From the NCBI GenBank assembly GCA_004173415.1, contig SEHC01000297.1:1-7582 (forward strand): DNA of 7,582 nucleotides. The letters run 5' to 3'. Source of the stretch: Lysobacteraceae bacterium (GTDB lineage: Bacteria > Pseudomonadota > Gammaproteobacteria > Xanthomonadales > Xanthomonadaceae). The position numbers and the translations under genes were made by a program. Shown here in pieces: positions 1 through 6,401 of this stretch. Under the pieces are notes generated by a model. The model was not told where the DNA came from. It saw only the letters and a list, made by a program, of their open reading frames with translations, and did no database searches. The first letter of the stretch is position 1. Every line of letters begins with the position of its first letter.

Positions 1-314
1 ATGCGGCTGCCGTCGTGGCTCCACTGGGCGGCGCCGTCGCTGCTTTCGCCGGTGGTGAGGCGGCGGACCTTGCCGCTGGCCACCTCGACCAGCCACAGGC
101 TGGCGCTGGGCTTGTTCTTTTCGATCGACCATTCCTGCACGCTGACCACCGCGCGCGCGCCATCGGGCGACAGCGCCGGCGCGCCGACGCGCTTGACCGC
201 CCAAAGGTCCTGCGCGGTGATCGGACGCTTTGCCTCGCCCGCGGCGATGGCCAGCGGCGACGACAGCGCCAGGGCGAAGGCCAGGGCAATACGTGGAAGA
301 ACGGCAGCAGGCAT
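1..314 (-). CDS. S9-family peptidase (prolyl oligopeptidase type), N-terminal fragment cut by window edge
   Basis: The reading frame starts at the ATG at 314-312 and stays open for 104 codons to the left edge, so only the N-terminus is visible. Residues 1 to about 25 form a signal peptide: an Arg at position 8, a hydrophobic core ALAFALAL, then an Ala-rich cleavage region ending AIAAG. The mature part opens with PITAQDLWAVKRVGAPALSP, followed by SPDG (49-52), SLWLVEVASGKVRRLTTG and QWSHDGSR. These are the PD40/beta-propeller repeats that begin exported S9 acyl-aminoacyl or dipeptidyl peptidases. The catalytic alpha/beta-hydrolase domain would lie outside the window. A good Shine-Dalgarno, AAGGA (minus strand, 326-322), sits 7 nt before the ATG. 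The gene is divergent from the GAF gene at 571. A TolB-like propeller protein is a less likely alternative because the ITAQDLW opening is typical of S9 peptidases. The family call rests on the propeller half alone. Confidence 0.8.
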   Translation of the reverse strand, partial: MPAAVLPRIALAFALALSSPLAIAAGEAKRPITAQDLWAVKRVGAPALSPDGARAVVSVQEWSIEKNKPSASLWLVEVASGKVRRLTTGESSDGAAQWSHDGSR

Positions 315-570
315 GGCAGGGTCCTTGGCGTACGGGGCAGGAGAAGTGGCCTGCGATGGGCGACGAGATCAGCGCCATGCGGGACCTGGGCACCTTAGCG
401 GATTCAGGCGGGACCGAGAACCGGGCTGGTCCGCGCGCCCTGCGCGCGTGGCGCCGCAGTGGCGACCGGGACCACGCTCGTCGTCCGCTTGATCCCGGCT
501 TCCTGCACGCCCACTTCAGACACGCGCCCCTAGAGTTCCGTGCATCGACCTTGCCGAAGCAGGCGCATGC
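315..570. other. Divergent intergenic region between S9 peptidase and GAF gene
   Basis: This 256-bp gap must hold the promoters for both flanking genes. I see no convincing sigma70 promoter. The best -10-like hexamer for the peptidase is TAAGGT (minus strand, 397-392), with only a poor -35 (TTCTCG) 17 bp upstream. For the GAF gene, TAGAGT at 531-536 has no matching -35. A perfect 7-bp GC stem (432-438 with 442-448, loop CCT) lies midway, and its function is unknown. The GAF gene has only a weak ribosome-binding site (AGG at 561-563). Frames that stay open here on the plus strand have Arg/Ala/Gly-rich, low-complexity translations and are not genes. Confidence 0.4.
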
Positions 571-1518
571 ATGAATGACAACACCTCGACTCCCGAAGTG
601 GACGAATTCACCCGCCAGCGTGCGCTGGACCGCTATCGCATCCTCGACAGCCTGCCCGAGTCGGCCTACGACGACATCGTGCGCGTGGCCGCGGCGGTGT
701 GCGATACGCCGGTGGCGCTGGTCTCGCTGATCGACCGCGACCGGCAATGGTTCAAGGCGAGGATCGGCATCGACGACAGCCAGACGCCACGCGACGTCGC
801 GGTCTGCGACACCGCGATCCGCACGCCCAACGAGTTCATGGAGGTAAAGGACCTGAGCCAGGACGTGCGCTTCGCGGACTTCCCCTCGGTGGCCGGCGAT
901 TTCTCCGCGCGCTTCTACGCCGGCGCGCCGCTGCTGACACCCGAAGGCGCGCCAATCGGCACGGTCTGCGTGGTCGACCACGAGCCGCGCCAGCTGACCG
1001 CAGCCCAGCGCAGCGCACTGGAGGCGCTGGGACGGCTGACCATGGCCCTGCTCGAGGGCCGCAGCCGCGAACGCGATTCCGAAATCGAATCTATCCTGCA
1101 ACCGGCGCCGGTGTCCGTGGCCACGGCCGAAGTGGAACCTCCACCGCAGGCCGGCTACAGCGTGGCGATCATCGAGCTGCAGGATTACGCCGGACTGGTG
1201 TCGCGCATGGGCGAGCGCGGCGTGGAAAAGGCGCTGCAGCAACTGGAGCACGACCTGGAGCAATGCCTGCACGGCCCGCGCGGCGATGTGCTCAACCGGG
1301 TCACCGGCAGTGGCGAGTTCATCGCGGTGCTCCAGGGCGACGACACCGTCGCCACCCTGCAGCGGCTGGAGGAAGTCGCCAACGCCCAGGGCGGAAAAGG
1401 CCTATCGCTGTTGCTCGCGTCGGCGGCCGCTGCGGACAGCCGGGAACCCACCCAGCAGGTCTTCATGCGCGCAGACGAAGCGTTGAGCCTGCGCAAGGAC
1501 CTCGCTCAGGCCCCCTAG
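571..1518 (+). CDS. GAF-domain protein with a degenerate C-terminal GGDEF-like domain
   Basis: The product is 315 aa, with no signal peptide or membrane segment, so it is probably a cytoplasmic sensor. Residues about 18-165 are a GAF domain of the type found in many GAF-GGDEF and GAF-kinase proteins: RYRILDSLPE (21-30), then VALVSLIDRDRQWFKARIG (48-66), TPRDVAVCDTAI (72-83), and a final core strand with YAGAPL and GTVCVVD. After a Pro/Ala-rich linker (about 178-195), residues about 196-311 resemble a GGDEF diguanylate-cyclase fold. The signature loop reads GSGEF (246-250), the first metal Asp position reads Glu (IIELQDY, 200-206), the FK..ND motif is missing, no RxxD inhibitory site is visible, and the closing AD.ALY.AK motif is reduced to ADEALSLRK. 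Diguanylate cyclase activity is therefore unlikely (inference). The ATG at 571 has only a weak AGG 7 nt upstream. The gene is monocistronic and converges with DUF3667. The GAF call is firm; the GGDEF ancestry is probable. Confidence 0.88.
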   Translation: MNDNTSTPEVDEFTRQRALDRYRILDSLPESAYDDIVRVAAAVCDTPVALVSLIDRDRQWFKARIGIDDSQTPRDVAVCDTAIRTPNEFMEVKDLSQDVRFADFPSVAGDFSARFYAGAPLLTPEGAPIGTVCVVDHEPRQLTAAQRSALEALGRLTMALLEGRSRERDSEIESILQPAPVSVATAEVEPPPQAGYSVAIIELQDYAGLVSRMGERGVEKALQQLEHDLEQCLHGPRGDVLNRVTGSGEFIAVLQGDDTVATLQRLEEVANAQGGKGLSLLLASAAAADSREPTQQVFMRADEALSLRKDLAQAP

Positions 1519-1530
1519 CAATCAGCACCC

Positions 1531-1580
1531 GCAGCAAGCTGCGTGGCCGCGCGCAACCGGCGCGCCCCGCCACGCGCTGC
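1531..1580. terminator. Candidate bidirectional terminator hairpin at convergent gene ends
   Basis: The 73-bp gap between the GAF stop (1518) and the DUF3667 stop (1592) is filled by GC-rich inverted repeats. The outer stem is GCGTGGC (1541-1547) with GCCACGC (1569-1575), perfect over 7 bp. Inside it, GCGCGC (1549-1554) pairs with GCGCGC (1560-1565) around the loop AACCG. A small GCAG/CTGC stem (1531-1534 with 1539-1542) lies just left of it. There is no T-run on either side, so it is not a textbook intrinsic terminator, but strong hairpins between convergent genes often act as terminators or block exonucleases in GC-rich genomes. Confidence 0.45.
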
Positions 1581-1591
1581 CGCGTCGCGGC

Positions 1592-2648
1592 TCAGGCCTT
1601 GACCAGGGTCACCAGCAACATCAGCGCCACGGCCAGCGCCAGCAGGTAGACGTAGGCGATTCCGATGGCCGTGTACTTGACCAGGGTCATCGGCCAGCCC
1701 TGGCCGTACACCCGCTTCTGGGTGAACAGCAGGTACAGCGGTATCCAGGTGATCAGCGCCGCGCTGGCCACGTACACGCACACCGACAGCCAGTTGGCGT
1801 GCGCCTGCAGCCACCCGGCCAGGAAGAACGACAGGAACAGCGTGGTCAGCGCCATCAGCAGGAACACGTGGCTGTACAGCGCCACCACCAGGTGCTCCAG
1901 ATAGAGCCGGCGCTTGAACACGTACGCGAGCTTGAGCATCACCGCGAACACCGGCACCAGCAGGAACAGGGCCGAGGGCAGCGAGCTCATGAACGCCTTG
2001 AACATCAGGTCCGGCCGCCCGTCCATGCGCTCGATGTTGTCCCGGCCCTGGACCACCCGCGCGGTGAGCCAGCGGTTGGCGAAGGGCGTCGGCGACGGAC
2101 GGCTTGCTCCCGCCCAGCTCCTTGATCCGGTTGGCGGCCTCGCCCTGGATCTGGACCTGCGCGGCGATCAGCGCCGCGTCCACCGGCAACACTTTGCCCG
2201 CCTTGACCCGCGACTGTTCGATCCGGGCCAGCATTTCATCGCGGTTGCGCTGTACTTCCTCGACCGTGCGGCTCTCAAGGATCGCGCGGGTGTCGGTACG
2301 CAGGGTGATCGGCTCCCTGTCCAGGTGGATGGTCAGCTGGCCGATGAAGAACGCCAGCAGGCTCATCACCACGAACAGGCGCAGCGGCGGCAGGTAGCGC
2401 TGGCGATGGCCGGCGAGATATTCGGTCGCGGTCCGCCCCGGCACCAGGGTGTCGCGCAGGGTACGGAACACGCGCCCGTCCAGGTGCCAGAACGACTCGA
2501 ACAATTCCTCCAGCGCATGGCCGGCATGGCGCACCGGGTTGTGGATGGATTGCCCGCAGTGGTGGCAGAACTCGCCCCGCAACGCGGCATGGCAGTTCTC
2601 GCAGTGGTCCTGGCCGGCATGGCCCGGCACTTGCTCTGGTTCGTTCAT
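1592..2648 (-). pseudogene. DUF3667 zinc-ribbon membrane protein, interrupted by a one-base frameshift
   Basis: The gene reads in two frames. From the ATG at 2648 the first frame gives residues 1-189. It has a zinc ribbon (C16, C19, C28, C31, ending CGQ), the DUF3667 block DTLVPGRTATEYLAGHRQRY (66-85), and a first membrane segment (about 89-107, LRLFVVMSLLAFFIG). After SVADAL (184-189) this frame turns to Gly/Pro/Arg/Ala-rich nonsense. The frame one base further on starts ANRWLTARVVQG at 2080 and runs to the TGA at 1594-1592, with about four more membrane helices (for example LFLLVPVFAVML and FLLMALTTLFLSFFLAGWL). Removing one base in the CTT codon (plus AA at 2082-2083) gives one continuous 351-aa protein. 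This is either a real inactivating insertion or a sequencing error. No Shine-Dalgarno is visible before 2648. The gene lies 77 bp downstream of the M20 gene. Its function is unknown, as for the whole family. Confidence 0.85.
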
Positions 2649-2725
2649 GGGAAGGCGCCCGCTCGGCAGGGCGACACAATAACGGAGGCCGCCGGCGGCG
2701 CGCCAGCGAACCTGCAGGCGACGAG

Positions 2726-4060
2726 TCAGGGCGTCGCCGCGACCTTGCCCAGCAGCTCCAGCACCGCCACGGTCATGGCCTCGGTGCCCAGCCGCACCGA
2801 CGGTTCGGGATCGATCCTGAAGAACGGCGAGTGGTGTCCGGCAACAGGCGCACCGCCGGCCCTGGCCGCGTCGAAGGCCGCCTGCGGGGTGCCGCCGACG
2901 TAGAAGTAGAAGCCGGGCACGCCGAGTTCGGGCTGGACGAAGTACGCGAAATCCTCCGCGCCCATGCCGGTGCGCGGCGGCGAATTCAGCGCCGCTGCGC
3001 CGAAGGCCGCGGCCAGCGCGGTGCGCATGCGCGCGGTGAGCGCGCCGTCGTTGAGGGTGACCGGCGTCGATTCGATCGAGACCTTCACTTCCGGCAGCCG
3101 GTCTTCGGGCATGCCGTTCATGCGCCCCACGTTCTGGGCGATGCGCCGGATCCCATCCAGCAGCGTCCTGCGCACCGTCTCGTCGTCGGACCGCACGGTC
3201 AGCTGCAACTCGGCGCGGTCGGAGATGATGTTGTGCTTGGCCCCGGCATGGAAGGCGCCGACGGTGACCACGCCCGGGGTCAGCGGCGAGATCTCGCGGC
3301 TGACCAAGGTCTGCAAGGCCAGCACGATCTCCGCGCCCATCACGATCGGGTCCTTGCCCTGGTGCGGGTACGCGCCATGGGCTCCGACGCCGTGGATGGT
3401 GATGTCGACGCTGTCCGACGACGAGGCGGCGATGCCCGGATCGGCGATGAGCGTGCCGGTCGGCGAGTCGGCGTCGACGTGCAGGGCCAGCGCGTAGTCG
3501 GGCTTGGGGAAGCGCGTGTACAGGCCGTCCTCCAGCATCTTGCGCGCACCGCCGATGCGTTCTTCGGCCGGCTGCACCACGAACACGACCGTGCCGCGCC
3601 ACGCCTCCTTCATCGCGGCCAGGCGCAGGGCGGTGCCGACCAGCGAGGTCATGTGCATGTCGTGGCCGCAGGCGTGCATCACCGGCGACTGGACCCCGTC
3701 GATGCCGGCCTGGACCACGGTCGAGGCATTGGCCAGGCCACTGGCTTCCTTCAGCGGCAGTCCGTCCATGTCGGCGCGGACCAGCACGGCCGGGCCGTCG
3801 CCGTTGCGCATCACCCCGACCACGCCGGTGCCGCCGACCCCTTCGGTGACCTCGATGCCGGGAATCGAGCGCAGTTCCCTGGCCATCCGCGCCGCGGTGT
3901 TGGTTTCCTTGTAGGAGAGTTCGGGGTTGCGGTGGAACCAGTCGAACAGCGCGCCCAGGCGATGCTCGTAATCGGCCTTGACCGCCGGCGCGAAGGCCGG
4001 CGCGGCCAGCGCCGGTGAAGCCGCGAATGCGGCAAGGCACAGCAGGACACTGGAGCGCAT
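2726..4060 (-). CDS. Exported M20-family (M20D) metallo-amidohydrolase/carboxypeptidase
   Basis: The product is 444 aa. Enzymes of this family (hippurate, N-acyl-amino-acid and IAA-amino-acid hydrolases) cut an amide bond using two metal ions. Residues 1-20 form a signal peptide (MRSSVLLCLAAFAASPALA), so it acts in the periplasm or outside the cell. Metal-site motifs are present: HACGHDMH (129-136, with C131 and H133), PAEE (164-167), H194 in LALHVD, and a late H410 in GHHSPFF. GVGAHGAYPH (224-233) is the lid/dimerisation-domain motif, and GMGAEDFAYF (365-374) is also conserved. All ligands are intact. I chose the ATG at 4060 because it gives a clean signal peptide and has GGGGAA 5 nt upstream. 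An in-frame ATG at 4138 would add 26 unrelated residues ahead of it. A weak -10-like TACACT lies at 4094-4089. DUF3667 follows after 77 bp. The exact substrate cannot be read from the sequence. Confidence 0.95.
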   Translation of the reverse strand: MRSSVLLCLAAFAASPALAAPAFAPAVKADYEHRLGALFDWFHRNPELSYKETNTAARMARELRSIPGIEVTEGVGGTGVVGVMRNGDGPAVLVRADMDGLPLKEASGLANASTVVQAGIDGVQSPVMHACGHDMHMTSLVGTALRLAAMKEAWRGTVVFVVQPAEERIGGARKMLEDGLYTRFPKPDYALALHVDADSPTGTLIADPGIAASSSDSVDITIHGVGAHGAYPHQGKDPIVMGAEIVLALQTLVSREISPLTPGVVTVGAFHAGAKHNIISDRAELQLTVRSDDETVRRTLLDGIRRIAQNVGRMNGMPEDRLPEVKVSIESTPVTLNDGALTARMRTALAAAFGAAALNSPPRTGMGAEDFAYFVQPELGVPGFYFYVGGTPQAAFDAARAGGAPVAGHHSPFFRIDPEPSVRLGTEAMTVAVLELLGKVAATP

Positions 4061-4140
4061 GGCGGTTCCCCGGGGGCTGGATGCATCGAGTGTAGGCCTA
4101 ACGGATGGGGCGCACGGCACCGGCCCTGTCGGCGGCATGG

Positions 4141-4172
4141 CCGGATCCGGGCGGACGGCAGCGGCCGCCGTC
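4141..4172. terminator. GC-rich inverted repeats between the small gene and the M20 gene
   Basis: A perfect 10-bp palindrome, CCGGATCCGG (4141-4150), is followed by a 6-bp stem, GACGGC (4154-4159) with GCCGTC (4167-4172), around a 7-nt loop. On the minus strand this lies just after the stop of the hypothetical gene at 4191, where a terminator or attenuating hairpin could sit before the M20 gene. There is no T-run, and GC-rich DNA makes such stems by chance, so the call is weak. Confidence 0.25.
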
Positions 4173-4190
4173 GTGGCAGCAGCGAGCCGA

Positions 4191-4469
4191 TCAGTCCGTG
4201 CCGGCGTGGGTCGGACCGGCGATGACGGGCGGCGAAGCAGGAAGCTTTCGTTGGCCGCGCCGGCGCCGGTAGTCGTCCGCGCTGGTCCAGGCCGGCGGCG
4301 GCCGCGCTTCCGGGGCCAGCAGCGCGCGTCGCTCGATCATCGCCGCGCCCTCCAGGTTGCCGACATGCAGGCGGATCTCCGCCTCCCACTTGCGGGCCCA
4401 GGTCTCCGCATAGCGGATGGCGATGGCATGGGTGGAGAAGAACAGGCGCCGGGGCAGGCAGCTGCGCAT
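4191..4469 (-). CDS. Small hypothetical protein, about 92 aa
   Basis: I do not recognise this protein. From the ATG at 4469 it encodes about 92 residues. The first three quarters have nearly every third codon position G or C, and a natural-looking composition with mixed charges, two close Trp and several aromatics: LPRRLFFSTHAIAIRYAETW, then KWEAEIRLHVGNLEG and PAWTSADDYRRRR. Residues about 16-45 could form an amphipathic helix. The last 20 residues lose the GC3 bias and look disordered. There is no signal peptide, Cys cluster or membrane segment. A TTG at 4493 would add 8 residues. Neither start has a clear Shine-Dalgarno, which is the main doubt. It lies 82 bp after the dioxygenase stop and 130 bp before the M20 gene, in the same direction. 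The opposite strand shares the same GC3 phase, so codon bias alone does not prove the strand. Confidence 0.5.
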   Translation of the reverse strand: MRSCLPRRLFFSTHAIAIRYAETWARKWEAEIRLHVGNLEGAAMIERRALLAPEARPPPAWTSADDYRRRRGQRKLPASPPVIAGPTHAGTD

Positions 4470-4551
4470 GATGTTGATCAACGGAACCGGCAACGGTCCC
4501 GGCTCGATCGGTGCGGGACAGGTTAACCGGTGTTTCCTGCCCGCGCAGCGA

Positions 4552-5385
4552 TCAGCCGAAACGGAAGGCCGAGATGGTGGTCTCCATGATCTTTTCCGAA
4601 TACGCCTTGCGGCCTTCGGAACCGTCGGCCGCGCCGGCGGTGACCAGCAACGGGATCAGGTGCTCCTCGCCGCCCGGTGGATGGCACAGGCGCGCGTGCG
4701 GTCCCTGGGTCCAGTCGCGCAGCAGCGCATCGCGGCGTGCCGGCGCGCTCTCCACCGCCGCGCTCAGCCAGTCGTCGAACTGGGCCGAGACCGGCGTGAA
4801 GCGGGGATCGCCGTAGCCGCGCATGTTGTGGAAGCTCATGCCGCTGCCGACGATCAGCACGCCCTCGTCGCGCAGCGAGGCCAGCGCGCGGCCGGCGGCG
4901 AGGTGCGCGCCCGGATCCAGGTCGCGGCGCAGCGAGAGCTGGACCACCGGGATGTCGGCGTCGGGGAACATCAATTTCAGCGGGATGAAGACCCCGTGGT
5001 CGTAGCCGCGCGTGCCATCGATCCGGGCCGCCATCCCGGCCGCGTCCAGCTGCTGCCGGATCCGTTCGGCCAGGCCTGGCTCGCCCGGCGCCGGATAGGT
5101 CAGCTCGTAGGTGTGCGGCGGAAAGCCGTTGTAGTCGTAGATCAGCGGCGGGCGCGCGTGGCCGGTAAGGCTGAAGGCCTGCTCCAGCCAGTGCCCGGAG
5201 ACCAGCAGGATGGCGCGCGGGCGCGCCGGCAGCGTGTCGGCCACGCCCCGCAGGAAAGCGCCCAGGCCATGCCAGGTGTCGGCCGGACTCCAGTCCATGA
5301 AGAAGCAGGGACCGGCGCCGTGGGGAACGAACAGCACCGGCATGCGCGGATCGGCGCCGGCGCCGGGGAGAGTGCGGTCATGCAT
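4552..5385 (-). CDS. ygiD: 4,5-DOPA-type extradiol dioxygenase (LigB superfamily, YgiD-like)
   Basis: The product is 277 aa, close to the usual 260-275 aa for this family. These proteins open catechol rings beside the hydroxyls; characterised members act on DOPA or caffeate-like substrates, and the site holds a metal bound by histidines. The expected residues are present: H22 in FVPHGAGP, H65 in LLVSGHW, H130 in YDHGVFIPL, H186 in GSGMSFHN and H242 in GGEEHLIPLL. The substrate-loop motif YDYNGFPPHTYELTYPAPG spans 83-101. There is no signal peptide, so it is cytoplasmic. The ATG at 5385 is chosen because GAGGA (minus strand, 5396-5392) sits 6 nt upstream. M15 (ATG at 5343) would also suit the family alignment but lacks such a site. 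It is divergent from a LysR gene, which probably controls it. The true substrate is unknown; many bacterial homologues annotated as DOPA dioxygenase have not been tested. Confidence 0.94.
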   Translation of the reverse strand: MHDRTLPGAGADPRMPVLFVPHGAGPCFFMDWSPADTWHGLGAFLRGVADTLPARPRAILLVSGHWLEQAFSLTGHARPPLIYDYNGFPPHTYELTYPAPGEPGLAERIRQQLDAAGMAARIDGTRGYDHGVFIPLKLMFPDADIPVVQLSLRRDLDPGAHLAAGRALASLRDEGVLIVGSGMSFHNMRGYGDPRFTPVSAQFDDWLSAAVESAPARRDALLRDWTQGPHARLCHPPGGEEHLIPLLVTAGAADGSEGRKAYSEKIMETTISAFRFG

Positions 5386-5489
5386 GGGAAATCCTCATCG
5401 AATGCAGAATGCCATCGTGGATTAAACACGCAGGAAGAGGAACCCAGTAAAATCCATCAAGACTTCGCACCAATGGTAGGAGCCAGAGC
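5386..5489. promoter_or_regulatory. Divergent promoter/operator region for dioxygenase and LysR gene
   Basis: This 104-bp gap is much more AT-rich than its surroundings. It holds an imperfect 10-bp inverted repeat: GTTTAATCCA on the minus strand (5427-5418) and GTAAAATCCA on the plus strand (5447-5456), 8 of 10 identical, with the core AATCCA perfect. Each arm contains a plausible -10 box facing its own gene: TTTAAT (minus, 5426-5421) for the dioxygenase and TAAAAT (plus, 5448-5453) for the regulator. The -35 boxes are weak; TTTACT lies 19 bp before TTTAAT. A tandem GAATGC repeat (5400-5405 and 5407-5412), flanked by CATCG on both sides (5396-5400 and 5413-5417), lies nearer the dioxygenase. 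Ribosome-binding sites are GAGGA (minus, 5396-5392) and TAGGAG (plus, 5477-5482). LysR proteins usually bind such divergent regions; which repeat is the operator is inference. Confidence 0.6.
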
Positions 5490-6389
5490 ATGGACCGGGT
5501 GACCAGCATGCGGGTCTTCGTGCACGCCGCCACCGAAGGCAGCCTGTCGGCCGCGGCCCGGCACATGGGCATGTCACCGGCCATGGCCACCAAGCACGTC
5601 AATGCGCTGGAGGCGCGGCTGGGAGTGAAGCTGCTCCATCGCACCACCCGTCAGCTCAGCCTGACCGAGGCCGGCAACCATTACCTGGAGGCCTGCCTGC
5701 GGATCCTGCCGGACATCGACGAGGCCGAGGCGGCCGTCGCCTCGCAGCGGGTCAAGGCGACCGGCCGCCTGCGCATGAACGTGCCGCTTTCGTTCGGCCG
5801 CTGCTTCGTCGCCCCGCTGATGCCACTGTTCTGCCAGCGGCACCCGGAGGTCACCGTCGAGCTCGGCCTCAGCGACGCCGAACTGGACCTCATCGCCGGC
5901 GGCTGGGACCTGGCCCTGCGCATCGGCCGCCTCGCCGACAGTCCGCTGCAGGCGCGACGCCTGGGCGACAGCCCGATGCGGGTATGCGCCTCGCCGGACT
6001 ACCTCGATCGGCGCGGCGTGCCGCGGCGCATCGCCGAGCTGAGCCAGCACAACTGCCTCAGCTACACGCTCTCCAGCATGCAGGGCAAGCATTGGGCCTT
6101 CGGCGCGGGCGGCGAACACCGCGTGCCGGTCAGTGGCAACCTGCTGGCCAACAACGGCGACGCGCTGCTGGAAGCGGCCGTGCGTGGCCAGGGCATCATC
6201 TACCAGCCGAACTTCATCGTCGGCGAAGCGGTGGCGCGCGGCGAACTGGTGGTGCTGGAACTGGATCGCCCGCCGATGGATCTCGGCGGCATCCACGTGC
6301 TCTATCCACCCGACCGCCGGCCACCGGCGAAAGTGCGGGTGATGATCGACTACCTGGCCGAGTCGTTCGCGGCCCGGGCGGTCGAGTAA
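5490..6389 (+). CDS. LysR-family transcriptional regulator (CrgA-like subgroup)
   Basis: The product is 299 aa, the normal full length for a LysR regulator. The N-terminal winged helix-turn-helix covers residues about 1-60: FVHAATEGSLSAAARHMGMS, then MATKHVNALEARLGVKLLHR, and TTRQLSLTEAG. A linker helix (about 63-90) leads to the periplasmic-binding-protein-like effector domain (about 92-292), opening TGRLRMNVPLSFG. DLALRIGRLADSPLQARRLG and CASPDYLDRRG are typical of the CrgA-like subgroup. These cytoplasmic proteins bind DNA as tetramers and respond to a small ligand. The start at 5490 has TAGGAG 7 nt upstream. The gene is divergent from the ring-cleaving dioxygenase with a 104-bp shared region, so the dioxygenase is its most likely target, with autoregulation likely (inference). 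The ligand is unknown, and no residue suggests loss of function. The coding end converges on the hydrolase at 6487. Confidence 0.97.
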   Translation: MDRVTSMRVFVHAATEGSLSAAARHMGMSPAMATKHVNALEARLGVKLLHRTTRQLSLTEAGNHYLEACLRILPDIDEAEAAVASQRVKATGRLRMNVPLSFGRCFVAPLMPLFCQRHPEVTVELGLSDAELDLIAGGWDLALRIGRLADSPLQARRLGDSPMRVCASPDYLDRRGVPRRIAELSQHNCLSYTLSSMQGKHWAFGAGGEHRVPVSGNLLANNGDALLEAAVRGQGIIYQPNFIVGEAVARGELVVLELDRPPMDLGGIHVLYPPDRRPPAKVRVMIDYLAESFAARAVE

Positions 6390-6401
6390 CCCGTAGTCGC
6401 A

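Noticed and set aside
432..448. Perfect 7-bp GCGC hairpin in the S9/GAF gap as an RNA element or terminator
   Set aside because: It is low-complexity CG alternation in a GC-rich region, with no T-run, no conserved neighbours, and a position upstream of both genes.
1..574. Three overlapping plus-strand frames (1-492, 15-398, 230-574) before the GAF gene
   Set aside because: They have Arg/Ala/Gly-rich, low-complexity translations, and two of them largely overlap the S9 peptidase on the other strand, which has a signal peptide, a Shine-Dalgarno and family motifs.
2676..2681. TATTGT (minus) as a promoter -10 for DUF3667
   Set aside because: No -35-like hexamer lies 16-18 bp upstream, where the sequence is pure GC; read-through from the M20 gene is equally possible.
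4061..4138. N-terminal extension of the M20 gene to the ATG at 4138
   Set aside because: It would put 26 unrelated residues before a clean signal peptide, whereas the start at 4060 has a purine-rich GGGGAA at good spacing.
4141..4150. CCGGATCCGG palindrome as an operator
   Set aside because: A single 10-bp GC-rich palindrome with no partner site is expected by chance at this composition.
4417..5502. Long plus-strand frame of 361 codons across the dioxygenase
   Set aside because: It is antisense to the dioxygenase, which has all its metal and catalytic histidines; the translation is Arg/Ala/Gly/Gln-rich with no recognisable motif, and it runs through the divergent promoter region.
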